A DNA stretch of 29,307 bases. Source: Chara braunii (taxonomy: Eukaryota > Streptophyta > Charophyceae > Charales > Characeae). Shown here piece after piece: positions 19,440 through 28,927 of the stretch. Every line of letters starts with the position of its first letter. The stretch's first letter is position 1. The notes below the pieces were generated by a model. The model did no database searches. It was not told where the DNA came from and was given only the letters and a program-made list of their open reading frames with translations. The stretch spans positions 1,670,119 to 1,699,425 of the forward strand of contig BFEA01000056.1 in NCBI GenBank assembly GCA_003427395.1, read 5' to 3'. The position numbers and the translations under genes were made by a program.

Positions 19440-19443
<4 letters not shown>
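18507..19443 (+). repeat. Right pLTR of the PLE
   Basis: Direct repeat of 12782-13723: end of the RT gene, TTTTCG/TTTTCAG-rich stretch (about 18660-18775), spacer and hammerhead-like block (19258-19310). It stops at CCTACTCT, where the flanking CT tract begins, so the exact boundary is blurred by one or two CT units. Confidence 0.9.
19258..19310 (+). ncRNA. Hammerhead-ribozyme-like motif, right pLTR
   Basis: CCCTC (19260-19264, stem I) is followed by the core CTGAGGA (19265-19271, matching CUGANGA). Stem II is CCTGT/ACAGG closed by GGGG (19274-19287), then CAAAA, a tiny CCGG stem III, TC at the cleavage position, and GATGGATTCC as the other stem I strand. This is the layout of the short type I hammerheads found in PLE pLTRs. 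The core GAAA is AAAA, which removes the essential G12, so self-cleavage is probably lost or weak. An 82-codon frame crosses it and is probably not a protein. Confidence 0.6.

Positions 19444-19444
<1 letters not shown>

Positions 19445-19505
<61 letters not shown>
19445..19505. repeat. (CT)n microsatellite, right flank of PLE
   Basis: About 60 bp of CT directly against the right pLTR. Together with 12709-12743 it forms the split target tract. Confidence 0.95.
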
Positions 19506-19511
<6 letters not shown>

Positions 19512-19657
19512 TGCCCAGTTGGGCGATGTACATATATAGCCAAGGATCCGCAATGTGATGAAAAGAACCGAATGGACAATGCAGTGCTAGTGGAATCTCA
19601 ACAAGAGTGTACATCCTGATACATAAAAAAATGGTGCTTTGTAGCGCAGTGAAAGAA

Positions 19658-20095
19658 TTACATATAAGTCATGACCTGACCGGGACTGACCTCCCTCACG
19701 TAGTATAAGACAACACAGCGGAATGCTAGAATACCAATGACTAGCCCAATCAATATCGCAATGCAGACTAAACATACATCATCCTCATCACAAGGTATGA
19801 AGGGGTCTGGCGCTACACACATGAAGAATGCGCCAGGTCCAGACCATACACAGACGAAGAGGAGGGGATCAGACGAAGAAGAGGGGGTAGATGGGAATGT
19901 CGACAACTCCAAGTTTTTGGTATAAGTCCCAGATAATCCCTCGTCAAATGTTTGAAGCCCAATATCAAGTCTCGACCAAATGTCACCAATCCCACCTCTC
20001 GTAGTCTGTTGATGTAGTGAAGTCAGGTAGCGAGAGGGTGAGAGAGAGGTGGTGGACGGAGATGAGGAAGAAGAAGAACTCTCTCTCAGTCTCAT
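19658..20095 (-). CDS. Hypothetical protein with C-terminal membrane segment
   Basis: An uninterrupted 145-codon frame with an ATG at 20095. The N-terminus is Ser-rich and partly encoded by a GAA/TTC repeat. The middle is ordinary in composition. A strongly hydrophobic stretch near the C-terminus (VCLVCIAILIGLVIGILAF) looks like a single membrane span followed by a basic-aromatic end. No family is recognised. It overlaps no repeat, but it lies 22 bp from a possible plus-strand gene, so at most one of the two may be real. Confidence 0.3.
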   Translation of the reverse strand: MRLRESSSSSSSPSTTSLSPSRYLTSLHQQTTRGGIGDIWSRLDIGLQTFDEGLSGTYTKNLELSTFPSTPSSSSDPLLFVCVWSGPGAFFMCVAPDPFIPCDEDDVCLVCIAILIGLVIGILAFRCVVLYYVREVSPGQVMTYM

Positions 20096-20117
20096 GTGTC
20101 AGGTACTAACCTGTGAA

Positions 20118-20379
20118 GATGGCGATGTGTTGCAGGTACCTCGAAGACGAAGCTGGAGCTATGGCGCTGCAGGTAAGTCTCCCTGGCCTCCGCCCAATCT
20201 CTCTCTCTCAAGTACTACTCTAGCTCCTACTGCTAACGCTACTACTACTACTACAGCGCTCCTCCAGAGTGCTGCTTCCAAATCCTGAAGACTACCTCCT
20301 GCCTCCTGAACTGCACGTGAAGTACCTGGGAAGTCCCTATGAACTACCCGCACCTGCAGGGCGGCCCAGTCCTATGTAG
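20118..20379 (+). CDS. Possible two-exon gene fragment
   Basis: An exon from ATG 20118 reads MAMCCRYLEDEAGAMALQ and ends CTGCAG at 20172, directly before a consensus donor GTAAGT. An 84-nt intron (20173-20256) has a CTAAC branch-like site (about 20232) and a pyrimidine-rich end ACTACTACAG. The second exon (20257-20379) continues in the same phase. It includes LLPNPEDYLLPPELHVKYLG then SPYELPAPAG before a TAG at 20377-20379. The in-frame splice and ordered composition support coding. The first exon could instead begin at an acceptor TTGCAG at 20134. No family is recognised. Confidence 0.4.
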
Positions 20380-20547
20380 TGCTGGCCCGTCCAGGAGGCC
20401 GCTCTTGCCAATGCCAAATGTGTCAGACCCTGGCGTTGAAGCTGAACCAAAGGTTGTCTTGAAAACAAGCTCAAAATAGCTTGTGCTAAAACCCTGGTCT
20501 GGTGCCTAAGTTTCAAGCAGGGCGATCTTATGAGGGCATGAAAATGG

Positions 20548-20707
20548 CCCTCCGTTTCAAGCTGAAAAGACTTGGGGTCTGGAGGACCCTGTTTAAGGCT
20601 AAAACGACATAGGGCATGTAGGCCCTTGTTTTCAGGTTGAAACGACACAGGGTCTGTAGGCCCTTGCTTTTAGGCTTTCAGGTTAAAAACGGCACGGGCC
20701 TTGCAGC
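20548..20707 (+). repeat. 37-bp minisatellite, about four decayed copies
   Basis: Units starting CCCT at 20548, 20587, 20623 and 20661 share the phrase order TTTNAGGCTGAAA, CGACA, AGGGTCTGTAGG. Periods are 39, 36 and 38. Weaker copies may extend back to about 20430. Confidence 0.75.
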
Positions 20708-20729
20708 CTGTTGCAGGCGCAACATGTAA

Positions 20730-20731
<2 letters not shown>

Positions 20732-20791
<60 letters not shown>

Positions 20792-20792
20792 N

Positions 20793-20850
<58 letters not shown>
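20732..20850. repeat. Long (CT)n microsatellite with one N
   Basis: A CT tract of about 118 bp broken by an N at 20792, probably an assembly join. Confidence 0.95.
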
Positions 20851-20852
<2 letters not shown>

Positions 20853-21249
20853 AAAAATGTGTCTGCAGATGTTCTAGCATGTCTGAAGGTCGCAGACACC
20901 TGAAGACCGCAAGCATAGCGAGATGATGATGGGGACACGAAGCACAAACGAGATGGTGAAAACAGAAAGGGTGTAGATGAATACCACGAAAAACATAAAG
21001 GAACGTCAACCATAATGAGACAAAAGTGGTGTGAAGACAACCAGGTACCAATAGGCAAAAAAACAATATGAGGCTTGGCCTAGGCTCCGCAAGCGTAGGC
21101 CTTGGAAAAAAGGTATATGTGCTATAGCAGGCAAACAAAACGGTGCTAGAGGCACTATAGGCCGAATCAGGAACAAAAAAACAGCAGGTCAAAATCAAGA
21201 GGCACCCTAATGGCACCGAACCTCAACAAAGCAATTCACAGTTATATAC
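20851..21249. other. Unassigned sequence
   Basis: Mixed composition with A-runs and no supported gene. It ends at the adapter at 21250. Confidence 0.4.
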
Positions 21250-21282
21250 CTGTCTCTTATACACATCTAGATGTGTATAAGA

Positions 21283-21287
<5 letters not shown>
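21250..21287. other. Nextera mate-pair junction adapter (artefact)
   Basis: Full 38-bp pair of inverted Tn5 mosaic ends, followed by an (AC)n tract. It separates the PLE block and 19507-21249 from the transposase region, so the distance and even the linkage between them are unproven. Confidence 0.97.

Positions 21288-21317
<30 letters not shown>
21288..21317. repeat. (CA)n microsatellite
   Basis: About 30 bp of CA next to the adapter. Its left flank is unknown. Confidence 0.95.
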
Positions 21318-21318
<1 letters not shown>

Positions 21319-21530
21319 GTCCATAACGAAATAACATGAGTTTCTCAAAAGACGTGCTTCTCTAATAACAAAGTTAATCACTTTTAATTTGTTTCTTCTA
21401 CAATAAATACTTGTTCAAATAAAAACAGTCATCACGTTGTTTTAGATGTTGCTTCGATCCCCATTGTGGTTTAGAGAAAACTGGAATAATATGGACTGTG
21501 TCTACTATAGTATCAATCGAGATGACGTTA

Positions 21531-24101
21531 CTATGTTGACATCCATTCAACTTTTCTCATTTCAATTTCTTGCAACCTGTTATGTGTTGCTTTTCGCTGT
21601 CGACCTCTTTGTACCATTGCACGAATCCTCACTTGTGGGTCCCCGCACTGTCGTCCGTGCATGTGTTCACGATAAAAAAACATGGCCACTGATGCAAACC
21701 ATGTACTTTCATCGCCTGCTCTCACTGCCACATCATTGTGCACTGCTCTCCCATGAAACTTTGGTGGAGCTCTTGCAGTTTGAACAAGCGCGCCCTTGTT
21801 TGAGTCGTCCTCTTTGCAGGCGATGGCGATGGGTGTTCGTGTGTGTATGAGTAGTTCGTCAGAAGGAGGTTGACATTCATTCTCCACCATGTACATCATG
21901 AGCTCATCTCGAAAATCGAGTCTGCAATGAAGCTCTTTAAGTATCTTGCACACAAGGTTGTCAATGTCTTCCTCCTCCTGTACGCATTCATCGTCGATGT
22001 TGAACCACCGCAATTGTAGAGTTGTTGTGTCGTGTAGTGCGAGGGTATTTATTCCAGTGAACATACACTCTATCATGTACGACCGGTTCCTTCGTTTCCT
22101 TATGATCTTTGTCTCTTCATGTAATGTCGATGACTGACGTACATGGTTCACCATCAGGGTTGAAGCTTTCCGCTTGTTTGATGATTGGTATGGCTGTTTG
22201 CAGAACTTCCTATGGTGATGCTCCCAAATATCTGCAGCAAATATGTCGGGGACACCGGATCGCTCTATGCACGCTCTCAGATGCATGAGATCGTGCAACT
22301 TGGGAGTTTTTCATATTGATGGTTCATATTTTCCCAGTTTCTTTTTATGGTTGTTATGAAATCCGTGATCAAAGCATCACAGTCATCGAGTGAAGCCCTT
22401 GTGTGTGTTGTGCACCAAAATACGTGTATGTACATTTCCATGAGTTTCACAAAACAAATGGTAATGTCATTGTCTGTCGAGCGTGAGATAATATTAGAAA
22501 TAAAGAATATGCACACTGTCATGACAGACCGATTTTGCTTGGCCTCAAATTGTCCCTCCCTCAAAAAAAATCGCCGTCAGTGGTCACGGGCAGCACAAGT
22601 TGGGGGTATGTTCGGGCGCATCTCGCACTAATGCTTTGCAACCTTGCATCCAGTTCCTTCAGGATCTATGTCTGCGGTAAGTGGCAACTTTTCAATGACT
22701 GAGGTCCTGAATGTGTCAATTATGTGCAAGAATATGTCATGCTCGGTTATGTGCATACGGTCTGGTTGTAATGTCACGTGGTAGTGTAGTTGAGGATCGT
22801 CATCATTGGGGCCCTTGTAGAATCCCCAAAGGTCGTTCTGTTGAACATGCGTGTGCATGTTCAACTCTGACATTCGCGCTTCTGCGGCATGATGGATGTC
22901 GATGTTATTGAAGTTTAACACATCTGCTGCGAGTTGTGTTTTTAATGTCTACGATCTCCTGCAGTTCATGAAATTGGCGATGACATCAAAGTTGTCTTTC
23001 GACACAGTGTACGTTGGACAAACACCGAATTTCGCAGTTGCAATGACACATTCTTCAGGATAGTCTTGTATATGGTTCAGGAGGAAAGGGTGGACAGTTA
23101 TCTCCCCGAATTGCTCTGCTCTTATCATTATATCATCATGAGATGTCTCCTTTGCAGACTGCAACACCAATGTGAGAGCCTTGTGCAAAATGACGGTCTT
23201 CCGTTTTCTGAATGCAGTGGACTGCAGACCCTATCCTTTGTCACGTGCGCGATGATAAAACACAGGAAGATAGACCAACAGTATGGCTTCGGATGCATGA
23301 TCAGCTAGTGACATCATCAGAGGATATACTGTTTGTTTTTAACGACCGTCTATATGTGTCTTATCGGAATACAATGATAGACGAATGACGTAACGTGGAT
23401 TATCATTCATATTCATACCTTTGTCCGCTCTGATGATTGTCGGGACGTAATACCTTAGCCCCCCAGTGTGTGGGTCGGATATATTGAGGTGCTCCGATGG
23501 AGAAGACATTTTCAAAGATGACACTGTCTCAATTTTTTGTAATGCGACATGCAAAATCGACGCAAAGGTCGTTCGCCAGTCACGGTGCCACAAAATGACG
23601 TACGCATCTTATGGTCAGTCATCATAACGTAGATCACGCTCTTGCCATCCAGCAGCCTCTGCTTGACTGCCTGCCCATGTCAAGCACTTTTGACTATTAC
23701 GATATGCGATGTCTCTCGTGCCGAATCTCGGGTGTGTGAGAAGTATCAAGAAAGCATTGATGTCATTCTGTGACATACTGACGCTGCCCCTTGCGGAGAA
23801 AATCAATGTCGCAAACTTGCGGCGCAAGCTTGCGGGAGCTATCAAAAGACTCCAAAGGTTTTGGTTGGTATTCTTCAAATGTTCTGCCCTCCCCTTCTAC
23901 AGTGTTGGGGGCCTCGACGTCCTCGCTGACGAGATTCACTGCAACGTCACTCAATGGTCCGCCCTCATCCACCACACTCATCTCTTGTTTTGATGTTCTT
24001 TCGACCACCACGATCGGGCATGTCATCGCTCGATGTGAGTTTAAAGTTCGTGAATACATGAAAGGTCTGCCATAGTCGCACACCTTTGAGTCGCTGTCCA
24101 T
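21531..24101 (-). pseudogene. Plavaka/KDZ-like transposase, decayed
   Basis: A cut-and-paste transposase remnant. The ATG at 24101 starts a short Cys/His segment (VCDYGRPFMYSRTLNSHRAM) like the C2H2 finger that opens Plavaka proteins. SMSQNDINAFLILLTHPRF follows. RLSLYSDKTHIDG resembles the SDKT block with a catalytic Asp. QDYPEECVIATAKFGVCPTY matches the YPE-CP block, and PDRMHITEHDIFLHIIDTF the PDRMH-like block. KLHDLMHLRACIERSG and PPKFHGRAVHNDVAVR, then STWFASVAMFF, match the C-terminal blocks. One frame covers most of 23878-22277 with in-frame stops (for example TAG 22951-22949 and TAG 22630-22628). Frameshifts lie near 23770 and in an A-run at 22307-22311. Confidence 0.75.
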
Positions 24102-24389
24102 TTCTGTATTTCATTTTTTTGTTTTGACTCTTTCAAAAATATAAAACACCTTTTATATATGGCGGATGTACGTTCGTCGCAAAGTTATCGGGTTACCCCC
24201 TTCACATTGGGACGACGCTTTCTGATTACTTTGTGCATTTCAAAAACAAACAAAGCGATCCCGATAATGTTTTGATTATCATTTGTCATCTTGTTTCTGC
24301 TCGGTTTAACAGTAAGTAACAAAGCATATTTCGTTGTTTTGTTTCATTGTTGCATATCCTCTTCTGTGTCAGAGAGAGAAAGAGAGAGG
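24102..24389. other. Promoter-side region of the transposase, nothing definite
   Basis: AT-rich sequence upstream (minus strand) of the transposase ATG. It contains TATAAAA-like strings near 24140-24160, which could be a core promoter. A short GA tract (24371-24388) leads into a palindromic module. Confidence 0.35.
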
Positions 24390-24449
24390 TTTCTGCGTGC
24401 CATCTGTGGTGTCAATGGTCTGTGTATGATTGTAATTGCCACGTACTAG
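24390..24449 (+). repeat. 60-bp palindromic module, diverged
   Basis: Arms TTTCTGCGTG and CACGTACTAG are separated by exactly 40 nt. The spacer contains GTCAATGGTCTGTGTATG, closely related to the core of the right-end copies. It lies upstream of the transposase, next to a GA tract. Confidence 0.75.
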
Positions 24450-24899
24450 TGAACCGAGTGACAAACACTAATTTTTATGCTATGAGATCAATGGTCGTGT
24501 AGTCAAAGGCAACGTTTGACGCATGGTATAGGGGATATGACGAAAATTTCATCCCCGATGTGTGTGTATGTGTTATATTTTTTCCAACTGCACACGACAA
24601 TGAATGCACCGTTGCCCCCCCACCTGACGTCCGCATGTACTAGCAAGACATTTTACCAATGAATAAATAAGTATTTAAATGACAGAAAATGCAACAAAAA
24701 CACAATATAATACTTTTTAGGTGGTTGGCAGACACACACTGATCATCATAGGGGGTGTGATGTTTTACATTTACTCCGAAAAGCAATAAATTATAACGTA
24801 CATCATAAAAATCATCGAAACTTGTTAAATCCGCTTTATCTGCTTTCTGTAAGTGTGTGTGTGTGTGTGTGTGTATGTGTGTCAACCTGCTTACGTATT

Positions 24900-24931
<32 letters not shown>

Positions 24932-25138
24932 AGACAGAGAGAGACAATGATAGAGAAAGAGAAAGAGAGAGTAACATGACATCTTTATGTACACTGAAAT
25001 TAGGGTTTGGGGGAGGAAGGTGGTCGGAGGGTTTTTAAGTTGTCATTTTGTTTATGAGGATTTTTTTGCCCCATGCGCATTAAAACGTATATGCAATGAT
25101 TGTATCCCACTACTCTATTGCTCTATGCTCTGTCGACC
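24450..25138. other. Intergenic sequence with GT tracts
   Basis: Two GT tracts (24853-24882 and 24900-24931) and a GA-rich patch (24931-24971) lie between the transposase and the accessory gene. No coding signal is seen. Confidence 0.6.
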
Positions 25139-26642
25139 TCATCCCTGCTGTCTACCATGGTCTTTCGTGCGTGTGTGTGTTTGTATGTCCTGCCGAAACC
25201 AAGCACGGAGTATTGCTTCTGCTGTTGACAAGTCAGAATGCAATGTCGCTCTACAAGCAGTCGTCAGTGCGCCATGCATGAGGCAACTGAGGTTGACTCC
25301 CCATGTCAGTGACGTCGTTAGCACAACTTCTTTGTTCATGAAAACAAATCGTGCCTTGCCAACACGTGACCATTTTTTTTCCTTGTTGCAAGATTTTATA
25401 ATGATGGTCACTACCGCATACTGGAATGCGTCATTTAGCGTTGACCCCTTCAGCACAACATGCAACAGTTTATGTGGATCGGGAAAAGCATGTGCCGACC
25501 TCAGCATTCCATGTGCCCACCCTTTTGTCACTAGTTCACCCGCCACCTGTAAATCCCTGTATACATCATCATCTTCCTCTCCTTCCTCGTTGCTGCTGAC
25601 ATCGTTGTCACTCACTTCCACCTCGGAAAATGACATCCTTACATCCTCTTCTTTATCTTCGTCTTCTGCATTTCATGTGTACTCTGCAACACAACTTGGC
25701 AACTCGGGCTATTCGACACCACGATCACGCTGCTCTTTTGTCATTGTGAAGCCATTGAATATATCCTCTTCCTCTACCTCTTCTGTTGCTGTCTCCACGG
25801 GAGGAAGAACGACTGACATATTGTTTATTGTTCCTTGTGCCTCTGATGTTTGTTCGTCGTGTGAAATAATTACAAGATTTGTTTCCCTAATCATCAACTT
25901 CCACCCTTTTTTTTTTTTTTTCTCTCAACATCGGAAGCGGCATGATCGAGCTGCTCTAAAGCTGCCATGAATATCCCCTCCCACAATGACGTGTCACGTA
26001 TCGTGTTGTCTTCCTTTCTTGCCGGCATGTATTCGATTAGCTCTTCACCCTGTAGTGCTAACTGTGTGACTTCATGCAATGCCTCATGGATGACGTTCCT
26101 GTCGTCGGGACTCTTTCTACAAGTTGATCCAACAAAACATATTCCATACCATCTGCTACTGTGGCAGGAACATTTTGAAAGTCTTCAAGAGGTGTTTATG
26201 TTATATCCTTCATTCTAGAGAGCAGTAAAATTTTCGATGCACCAGTCTTCAACTCATCCTTCGACCCTTCAACAACCAATCCCGAATTCTTCGCTGAAGT
26301 ACTCAGCAACTTCTTGAAATGTGCAGGTGTATATTTTTCCTCTTTCTAATGCATTGTCATGTCCACATCGCCTTCTTCGCACATCCTTTGTTTGCACATC
26401 CACTTAACTACTCCTTTGAGGTTGTACGCACTGTCTTCAACGTCGTTGTCCATGCGCAAATTCGGTGATTGTTGGAAGCTTTACATCACCGTGAATCTCA
26501 TATCTACATTGACAATGAAGTAACTCGACACTCTCCTCTCAAGCATACACAATTCTCTGTCATTGTCGTAGTGAATGTTTTCCTTTGCGTACTTCATCAC
26601 TTCTTTGAGACCAGCCTGCACTTGCGCTACTGATATCGACAT
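25139..26642 (-). pseudogene. Unrecognised accessory protein of the transposon, decayed
   Basis: From the ATG at 26642-26640 (MSISVAQVQAGLKEVMKYAK) one frame continues to about 26110 with three stops (26481-26483, 26346-26348, 26196-26198), each TAA or TAG. It reads GVVKWMCKQRMCEEGD and FKKLLSTSAKNSGLVVEG. After a one-base shift near 26115 comes ALHEVTQLALQGEELIEYMP and IFMAALEQLDHAASDVE. A further segment from 25897, in the frame of the last part, has acidic blocks (VSDNDVSSNEEGEEDDD) and ends at 25139. No known domain is visible. Its position and strand suggest it belongs with the transposase. Confidence 0.5.
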
Positions 26643-26709
26643 GATGCTTATGGTTTCTATTCTTCTGTCAGCCAGCGGAAACGCACAATAACGTCAATGA
26701 CTCTCTCTT

Positions 26710-26710
<1 letters not shown>

Positions 26711-26772
<62 letters not shown>
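26711..26772. repeat. (CT)n microsatellite
   Basis: About 60 bp of CT, 37 bp left of a palindromic module. Confidence 0.95.
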
Positions 26773-26776
<4 letters not shown>

Positions 26777-26809
26777 GTGTGTTAAAACTCGTACGTTCTG
26801 TTCAGTTCA

Positions 26810-26869
26810 CTACCATGTGCCATAACCATGGTCAACGGATGTCAATGGACTATGTATGTCACGCAGTAG
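26810..26869 (+). repeat. 60-bp palindromic module
   Basis: CTACCATGTG and CACGCAGTAG (26860-26869) are 40 nt apart. Right flank TGAACTTAA is identical to the copy at 10932. The spacer has GGTCAACGGATGTCAATGG. Confidence 0.85.
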
Positions 26870-27185
26870 TGAACTTAAGTCCAAACGTGGTTGTCTGTGT
26901 CCGGTTGTGTCTTTGTGAACGTTTGTGCACGTCCGTACATGTTTATGTCTTTGTGTGGTTGTCTCTGTGTATCTATGTGTGTCTGTATGTCTTTGTGTGG
27001 TTGTGTCTGTGTAGCTGTGTGTGTCTGTATGTCTTTGTGTGGTTGTGTGCGTTTGTGTATGTGGTTGTGTATATGGCTATGTGGTGGTGTGTCTGTGTCT
27101 GTGTGTCTATGTGTGTCTGTGTTTGTCTGCATGTCTGTGTCTTTGTGTTGTTGTGTGCGTCTGTGTCTGTCTGTGTGCAAGTTAG

Positions 27186-27245
27186 CTACTGCGTGCTATT
27201 TCAACTCGCAACGAACGTGTATGGTATGTATTTGGCACGTAGTAG
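27186..27245 (+). repeat. 60-bp palindromic module, array copy 1
   Basis: CTACTGCGTG and CACGTAGTAG, spacer 40 nt with TTTCAACTCGCAACG. Confidence 0.9.
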
Positions 27246-27584
27246 TCGACCTGAAGCGTGGTTGTGCATGTGGCTGTGTATGTAGCTGTGTTGTTGTATA
27301 TCTATGTCTGTCTGTGTGTATTTGTGTGTGTGTCTGTCTGTGGCTGTGTATCGGTGTGTGTATGTGCCTGTGTATCTATGTGTGTCTATGTGTGTCTATG
27401 TATGATTGTCTGGTTGTGTATGTGGTTGTGGATGTGTGTCAGTGTGTCTGTGTATGTGGTTGTGGATGTGAATGTGGATGTGTATTTGTGTACGTGGTTG
27501 TGTATGTGGTTGTGTGGCGGTGTATCTGTGTATGCACTTGTGTGTCTGTGTATGTGGTTCTGTATATGTTTGTGTGCAAGTTAA

Positions 27585-27644
27585 CTACTTCGCACTATTT
27601 CAACTCGCAACGGATGTGTATGGTCTTTGTTGGCCACGCAGTAG
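27585..27644 (+). repeat. 60-bp palindromic module, array copy 2
   Basis: CTACTTCGCA and CACGCAGTAG, spacer 40 nt with TTTCAACTCGCAACGG. Confidence 0.9.
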
Positions 27645-27695
27645 TCAAATTGAAGTCTGGTTGTGTGTGTATGTGTGTGTATGTGTGTAAGTTAG

Positions 27696-27751
27696 CTACT
27701 ACTATTTCAACTCGCAACGGACGTGTATGGCATGTGTTTGGCACGCAGTAG
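27696..27751 (+). repeat. Palindromic module, array copy 3, left arm deleted
   Basis: CTACT then ACTATTTC: about four bases of the left arm are missing. The right arm CACGCAGTAG (27742-27751) is perfect. Confidence 0.85.
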
Positions 27752-27959
27752 TCAACCTAAAGCATGCATGACAGAGTGTGTTTGTGCATGTCTATCTGTA
27801 TGTCTCTGTGTATGTGGTTGTTTGTATGTTTGTGTCAGCTTTCTGTAAGTATGTGGTTGTCTGTTTGTGTATGTGGTTGTGTGTATGTGACTGTGTCTGT
27901 GTATGTGGTTGTTTGTGTGTTTGTGTATGTGGTTGTTTGTGTGTCGGTGTGCAAGATAG

Positions 27960-28020
27960 CTACTGCGTTGCTATTTCAACTCGCAATGGGCGTGTATGGT
28001 CTATGTTTGACACGCATTAG
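27960..28020 (+). repeat. Palindromic module, array copy 4
   Basis: CTACTGCGTT and CACGCATTAG (28011-28020) with a 41-nt spacer, one base longer than usual. Confidence 0.85.
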
Positions 28021-28205
28021 TTAACTTAAAGCATGGTTGTGTATGTGGCTATGTGTCTATGTATGTGGTTGTGTCTGTGCATGTGGTTGTGTGTCTTTGT
28101 ATGTGGGTATCCGTAGGTGTATGTGGTTGTTTGTGTGTTTGTGTATGTGGTTGTTTTGTGTCTGTGTATGTGACTGTTTGTGCGTCTGTGTATGTGGGTG
28201 TTTGT

Positions 28206-28215
28206 CACGTAGTAG
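28206..28215 (+). repeat. Half palindromic module, array copy 5
   Basis: Only the right arm CACGTAGTAG and its flank TCAACTTGAAGCG are present. The left part is replaced by TG repeat, so the array recombined inside a module. Confidence 0.75.
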
Positions 28216-28422
28216 TCAACTTGAAGCGTGCGTGTCAGAATGTGTTTGTGTATCTGTGTGTGTTTATATGTCTTTGTGTGGTTGTGTGCATCTGTGTATG
28301 TGGCTGTGTATGTGGTTGTGTGGCAGTGCTTCTGTGTCTGTGTCTATGTGTGTATGTGTATGTTTGCTTGTATGTGTTTTTGTGTGGTTGTGTGCGTTTG
28401 TGTCTGTCTGCGTGCAAGTTAG

Positions 28423-28482
28423 CTACTGCGCGCTATTTCAACTCTCAACGGGCGTGTATGGTTTGTGTTTGGCACATAGTAG
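28423..28482 (+). repeat. 60-bp palindromic module, array copy 6
   Basis: CTACTGCGCG and CACATAGTAG (28473-28482), spacer 40 nt. Confidence 0.9.
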
Positions 28483-28927
28483 TCAACCGGAAGCGTGGTT
28501 GTGCATGTGGATATGGCTATGTATGTGGTTGTGTTGTTGTGTGTCTGTGTGTCTGTGTGTCTGTGTATGTCTGTAACTGTGTATGTGGCTGTGTGAATGT
28601 GTATGTGGTTGTGTGGCAGTGTGGCAGTGTGGAGGTGTGTCTGTGTGTCTATGTGTCTATGTGTGTTTGTGTGTCTGTGTATGTGGTTGTGGATGTGTGT
28701 CTATGTGTGTTTGTGTGTTTGTGTATGTGGCTGTATGGTGGTGTATGTGGTTGTGGATGTGTGTCTATGTGTGTCTGTGTGTCTGTGTACGTGGCTGTGT
28801 GGATGCGTATGTGGTTGTGTGGCAGTGTGTTTGTGTGTCTATGTGTGTTTGTGTGTGTTTGTGTGTGTCTATGTATGTGGTTGTGTGTCTGTGTATGTTG
28901 TTGTTTGTGTGTATGTGTGCAGGTTAG

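Larger units (their letters stand above)
12782..19443 (+). mobile_element. Penelope-like element with GIY-YIG before RT
   Basis: Two direct repeats (12782-13723 and 18507-19443) bound an internal region with one long coding frame on the plus strand. The repeats include the last part of the RT gene, as expected for the pLTRs of PLEs, which arise from tandem or partly tandem copies. Both carry a hammerhead-ribozyme-like block, another PLE trait. The GIY-YIG nuclease lies upstream of the RT, the permuted order known from the Chlamys/Naiad/Hydra groups, rather than the C-terminal position of classical Penelope elements. Stops and frameshifts make this copy inactive. It is flanked on both sides by CT tracts. 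Confidence 0.9.

Noticed and set aside
12782-19443. LTR retrotransposon
   Set aside because: Despite direct repeats and a zinc knuckle, there is no protease, RNase H or integrase. The repeats include the end of the RT gene, and the nuclease is GIY-YIG, so PLE fits better.
24987-25970. 327-codon plus-strand open frame
   Set aside because: Ser/Thr/Cys-rich shadow antisense to the accessory pseudogene. The minus strand gives the more natural acidic and helical composition.
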